The translations under genes and the position numbers were made by a program. This document shows positions 48,821 to 51,575 of a stretch of DNA of 51,575 nucleotides, piece after piece; the stretch's first letter is position 1, and every line of letters starts with the position of its first letter. Origin of the DNA: Amycolatopsis coloradensis (lineage in GTDB: Bacteria > Actinomycetota > Actinomycetes > Mycobacteriales > Pseudonocardiaceae); the NCBI RefSeq assembly GCF_037997115.1, contig NZ_CP150484.1, forward strand, positions 8,808,155 to 8,859,729. Direction: 5' to 3'. The notes beneath the pieces are model-generated. The model was not told the origin of the DNA. It did no database searches and saw nothing but the letters and a program-made list of their open reading frames with translations.

Positions 48821-50665
48821 TTACTTGAGATCCGCGTCCGCCACGACGAACAGTTCGGAGTGCGGCTTGGCGTTGCCGAAGGACCCGTGCGGCCAGGTCT
48901 TCCGGTTGAAGTTGATCCCGACCTGTCCGGTGAACTCGTCCCGGAAGTTCTGGTCGACCACGACCTTCCCGTCCTCGCCGAGGTCCAGCAGGTTGACCTT
49001 GTGGTCACCGTCCAAACCGGACCGTGCGACGAAGTAGTTCGACACCGCGAGGTGCTGCGGCTTGTCGGTTTCGTGGTAGTAGCCGTCGTCGCCGAGCACG
49101 AAGTTGTCGTACGCGCCCCAGTGCGGGCCGCCGCCGGGCGTGCCAGGGTTGATCGGCGCCGCGCCGACGACGGCCGGCAGGTCGCCGCCACCGCCCTGCT
49201 GGGACTTCTCCTTCGTGTCGATCCGGCCCTTGATGTTCTCGACCTTGTCGCCCGCGGCGACCAGCTTCTGGATGTCGAGGACGTACACGCCGCCGGTGGT
49301 GCCGGGGTCGTGCGGGCCGAGCGCGCCCTTGGAGCGTCCGGTGATCGCGCGGTAGAGGTACTTGTCGTCGGGGCTGGTCTGGATCCAGCCGCCGTTGGAG
49401 CCACCGCCGTTGGAGTCGTTGTCCGGGTGGATCGCCTTGTTGGCGGCGCCGTCGTCGAACACCTGGATCCAGTGAGGTTCCTTGGCGGTGATGTCCGGTG
49501 TGTAGAACACCGCGCCGCCCTGCATGGTCTGGGCGAAGGCGCCCTTGTGGCCGGGCAGGTTGGTCACCGTGGTCTCCATGACCGCGCGGCTTTCCGCGTG
49601 CAGCGGGTCCGCGGGATCGGCGCGAGGACCGTCCGGCAGGTACGAGACCGCCTTGAGTTTCGGCTTGTTGCGGTCGGAGATGTCCCACGTGCGGACGGTC
49701 GGCCGCCGCAGATACGGCGACGGCTGCTTCACCGGGTCGAGGATGATGTTCCGCGGCTCGGCGTAGTCACTGGTGACCAGGGTGTTGAGGTCCTCACGGG
49801 CTTGGATGCCGTGCGGGTTGGCGCAGGTCGGCTTGTCCAGTTGCGGGAGGTTGTCGCACAGCTTCTTGTTGTCACCCTGCGGCGTGGCCGCCGGGGACTC
49901 CGACAGCACCTGCGCGTTCTGGTCGAAGCGGACGACCTCGCCGGGACTACCGGCGAAACCGTTGCCCACCACGGTGGAACCGTTGGCGTAGGTGTGCGGG
50001 CCGGGCACGACCGGGCCGCCCATGTAGGTGCCGTAGGCGGTGCCGTCCTTGAGCACCCAGTACGCGTCCGGCACTGAGCCGCCGAGGGTCTGTGTCGGGA
50101 GACTGACGCCCTTGAGCTTCAGTTGCGGCAACGCGGAGACGTCGAAGGCGTACGTCGCGGCGGCGAATAGCGCGCCGGCGTAGATCGTGTCTCCCTTGTG
50201 CCACACGTACTGCATATGGTGCGGCTCGTTCTCGACGAGCGGCCCGACGGTGGCGGTGTTGACGACCTTGCCGTACGTCGGGGAACCCTGCGTCGCGTCG
50301 ATCACGGCGAGGAAGTCCGGACCGGGCAACGCGTTCTTGATCTTGTTCAAGCCGCCACCGAGCGAACCCGGCAGGTTCTTGATGTCCTTGACCAGGGTGT
50401 CGGCGATGTTCTCGTCACCGGCCCAGACCAGCAGCCACTTCTTGCGCTTGCCGTCCGCGCTCCGGGACGCCGCGACGTCCTTGGACACCAGGTGGTTCTG
50501 GACCCAGTACTCCTTGCCGTCGGCAGCCTTCTTCGCATCCTTGACGACCTGGACGTCGGCGTAGGCGGTCGTCGTGGAGCCGGTATAGGTCACCGTGCCC
50601 ACGGCGAGCGCCACCGACAAGGCGCCGATCACCACTTTTCGCCACTTTGGCGAGCTGGATAGCAT
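48821..50665 (-). CDS. Secreted SBP56 / methanethiol-oxidase-like beta-propeller protein
   Basis: 614 aa, ATG with AGGGAGAAAG upstream. Signal peptide ends near TTTAYADV. The family pattern is clear: DFLAVIDATQGSPTYGKVVN, ENEPHHMQYVWHKGDTIYAG, ATYAFDVSALPQLKLKGVSL, CANPHGIQAREDLNTLVTSD with YAEPRN, TVRTWDISDRNKPKLKAVSY, and TSPDDKYLYRAITGRSKGAL. Members of this family bind copper or selenium; the characterised bacterial enzyme oxidises methanethiol to formaldehyde, H2S and H2O2. This protein is longer than SELENBP1 (472 aa) with inserts near residues 230-260. Co-oriented with the CopD-like gene, 80 bp upstream of it. Confidence 0.78.
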   Translation of the reverse strand: MLSSSPKWRKVVIGALSVALAVGTVTYTGSTTTAYADVQVVKDAKKAADGKEYWVQNHLVSKDVAASRSADGKRKKWLLVWAGDENIADTLVKDIKNLPGSLGGGLNKIKNALPGPDFLAVIDATQGSPTYGKVVNTATVGPLVENEPHHMQYVWHKGDTIYAGALFAAATYAFDVSALPQLKLKGVSLPTQTLGGSVPDAYWVLKDGTAYGTYMGGPVVPGPHTYANGSTVVGNGFAGSPGEVVRFDQNAQVLSESPAATPQGDNKKLCDNLPQLDKPTCANPHGIQAREDLNTLVTSDYAEPRNIILDPVKQPSPYLRRPTVRTWDISDRNKPKLKAVSYLPDGPRADPADPLHAESRAVMETTVTNLPGHKGAFAQTMQGGAVFYTPDITAKEPHWIQVFDDGAANKAIHPDNDSNGGGSNGGWIQTSPDDKYLYRAITGRSKGALGPHDPGTTGGVYVLDIQKLVAAGDKVENIKGRIDTKEKSQQGGGGDLPAVVGAAPINPGTPGGGPHWGAYDNFVLGDDGYYHETDKPQHLAVSNYFVARSGLDGDHKVNLLDLGEDGKVVVDQNFRDEFTGQVGINFNRKTWPHGSFGNAKPHSELFVVADADLK

Positions 50666-51448
50666 TCTTTCTCCCTGTTTTCGCTACCGAAGCGCCAGAC
50701 AATTGGCACACCTCTCCCTTTTCGCGCAGGCGTCACCGGCACGGATAAAAGGGAAAGCAATCAACCGCCGGTTCCAGCGGGGAACCGTTGCGGCACAGCG
50801 GAAAGTGTCAGCGCGCAAAGATCAGGCGCATCCGTTTCGGATACGCGGATTCGCCTACGACGCGACCAGCCCGGAATAGGTCAGAAATCCATACACAGCG
50901 CGCTTGCCTGCTGCCGCAAGTCAACGTGCCGGCGCCACACCAAGGCGACTGGGGATTGCATGGGCGAAATACTCGTGTGAAGCCGATGGAGTGTCAATCT
51001 CGCGATCAAAGAATGGGACATGCCACGACAGGGTGAATTTCCCACGATGCGGATGGGCCATTGAGCTGAACGGGTGACGGTTTTCCGAACGCTGGGAATC
51101 AGGACACCTGGCGGCACTACCGCAGGTCACAACGGACCAGTAACCCGCATCCGGCACGACTGCGGCCGTTATGGTTTCGTTATGCTTTCTGGGAACTCTG
51201 CCACTTCGCGGGACCCACGAGGCGGCACACTTCGAAGATCTCCCTCTCGGCGCAGGCGATCCGATACCGGATGGCCCGGACAACACGATCGACATGGGCA
51301 CCGGCACGACTGCTTGGACACGTTCTCGCACACCGACGACCCGCCGGCCCCGGCGTGCGAGACTCGCGGCGGCCGAAACCCGGAACTCGCCGAGGCGTGG
51401 GGGCACCCTTCCCGAACACCTACTGACCTGCGGCCCCGCCCGCCGGAT

Positions 51449-51470
51449 CGCGATTAGGGGGCTAAACGCA
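51449..51470. repeat. Dispersed palindrome, copy 24
   Basis: CGCGATTAGG, GG, GCTAAACGCA flanked by GAT and GGTC, same variant as copies 20 and 23. Confidence 0.93.
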
Positions 51471-51505
51471 GGTCGGGCGGCGTGTGGGGCGGCGTATGGG
51501 CAGAT

Positions 51506-51527
51506 CGCGTTCAGCCCGCTAAACGCA
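51506..51527. repeat. Dispersed palindrome, copy 25
   Basis: CGCGTTCAGC, CC, GCTAAACGCA flanked by AGAT and AGTG; 57 bp from copy 24. Confidence 0.9.
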
Positions 51528-51540
51528 AGTGCCACCGGAT

Positions 51541-51562
51541 CGCGTTTAGCGGGCTAAACGCG
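51541..51562. repeat. Dispersed palindrome, copy 26
   Basis: Perfect consensus followed by ATCCGG; 35 bp from copy 25. Confidence 0.96.
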
Positions 51563-51575
51563 ATCCGGAGATCGG

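Larger units (their letters stand above)
50666..51575. other. Long intergenic region at the right edge
   Basis: 910 bp with no convincing gene; short frames here show mixed third positions and no ribosome binding site. The part next to 50665 should hold the promoter of the SBP56-like gene. It is less GC-rich than the rest between about 50700 and 51200. Three palindromes lie at 51449-51562. Confidence 0.55.

Noticed and set aside
50921..51535. 204-aa open frame on the minus strand at the right edge
   Set aside because: Starts inside palindromes (AFSGLNA, AFSPLIA), has no ribosome binding site and mixed third positions.

Overview
The window comes from a high-GC actinomycete. The most likely source is a member of Pseudonocardiaceae, and Amycolatopsis or a close relative fits best. 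Evidence: very high G/C at third codon positions, frequent GTG starts, many 4-bp ATGA/GTGA gene overlaps, and an ESX-4-type secretion locus lying beside truA-rplQ-rpoA-rpsD-rpsK-rpsM-rpmJ-infA, as in mycobacteria. The genus is inference. I saw no rRNA, tRNA, IS element or CRISPR array.

Layout. (1) 1-15428: a type VII secretion (T7SS) locus of ESX-4 type. On the minus strand are a partial gene, an Hsp70-like membrane protein of the Rv3446c type, and eccC. On the plus strand are eccD and mycP. Minus again are two putative T7SS substrates or partners and eccB. Plus again are eccE, with a collagen-like N-terminus, and a translationally coupled 240-aa protein. (2) 15672-16634: a DUF559-type nuclease-like gene. 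(3) 16604-21544, minus: truA, rplQ, rpoA, rpsD, rpsK, an unrecognised 61-aa gene, rpsM, rpmJ, infA. (4) 22020-24699, minus: map, adk, secY. (5) 25007-26478, minus: a LysE-type exporter and a membrane protein placed between secY and rplO, which are normally neighbours. (6) 26791-36457, minus: the full spc and S10 ribosomal protein operons. (7) 36867-41192, minus: tuf, fusA, rpsG, rpsL. (8) 41887-45417, plus: a second T7SS-related operon (YbaB-like protein, EspC-like protein, WXG/Esp-like protein, membrane protein). (9) 45422-50665, minus: a GNAT enzyme, a decayed MmpS-like gene, two 77-aa secreted proteins, a CopD-like membrane protein and a secreted SBP56/methanethiol-oxidase-like protein.

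The most striking signal is not a gene. A 22-bp palindrome (arms CGCGTTTAGC and GCTAAACGCG around a GG centre, usually flanked by GATC on one side and ACCTG or GGTC on the other) occurs 26 times. Nine copies lie within about 25 bp downstream of stop codons or contain the stop, and several are used as stop codons. Four (or five, counting both Hsp70-gene copies) lie inside coding sequence. Where the reading frame would meet a stop, the element carries a change that removes it. Five neighbouring pairs are spaced 56-57 bp apart with 34-35-bp spacers. None occurs in the 18.7 kb of ribosomal protein and elongation factor genes between 26707 and 45408. I know no name for this family. It resembles in concept the highly iterated palindromes, REP/BIME elements and DNA uptake sequences of other bacteria.

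How the genes work together: EccB, EccC, EccD, EccE and MycP form the T7SS membrane machine. The Hsp70-like protein and the small helical proteins beside mycP and in the 41.9-45.4 kb operon are plausible accessory factors and substrates. The central region is the core translation and Sec module: ribosomal proteins, RNA polymerase alpha, IF1, EF-Tu, EF-G, SecY, adenylate kinase, methionine aminopeptidase. The right end looks like a small extracellular, possibly copper- or sulfur-related, module.
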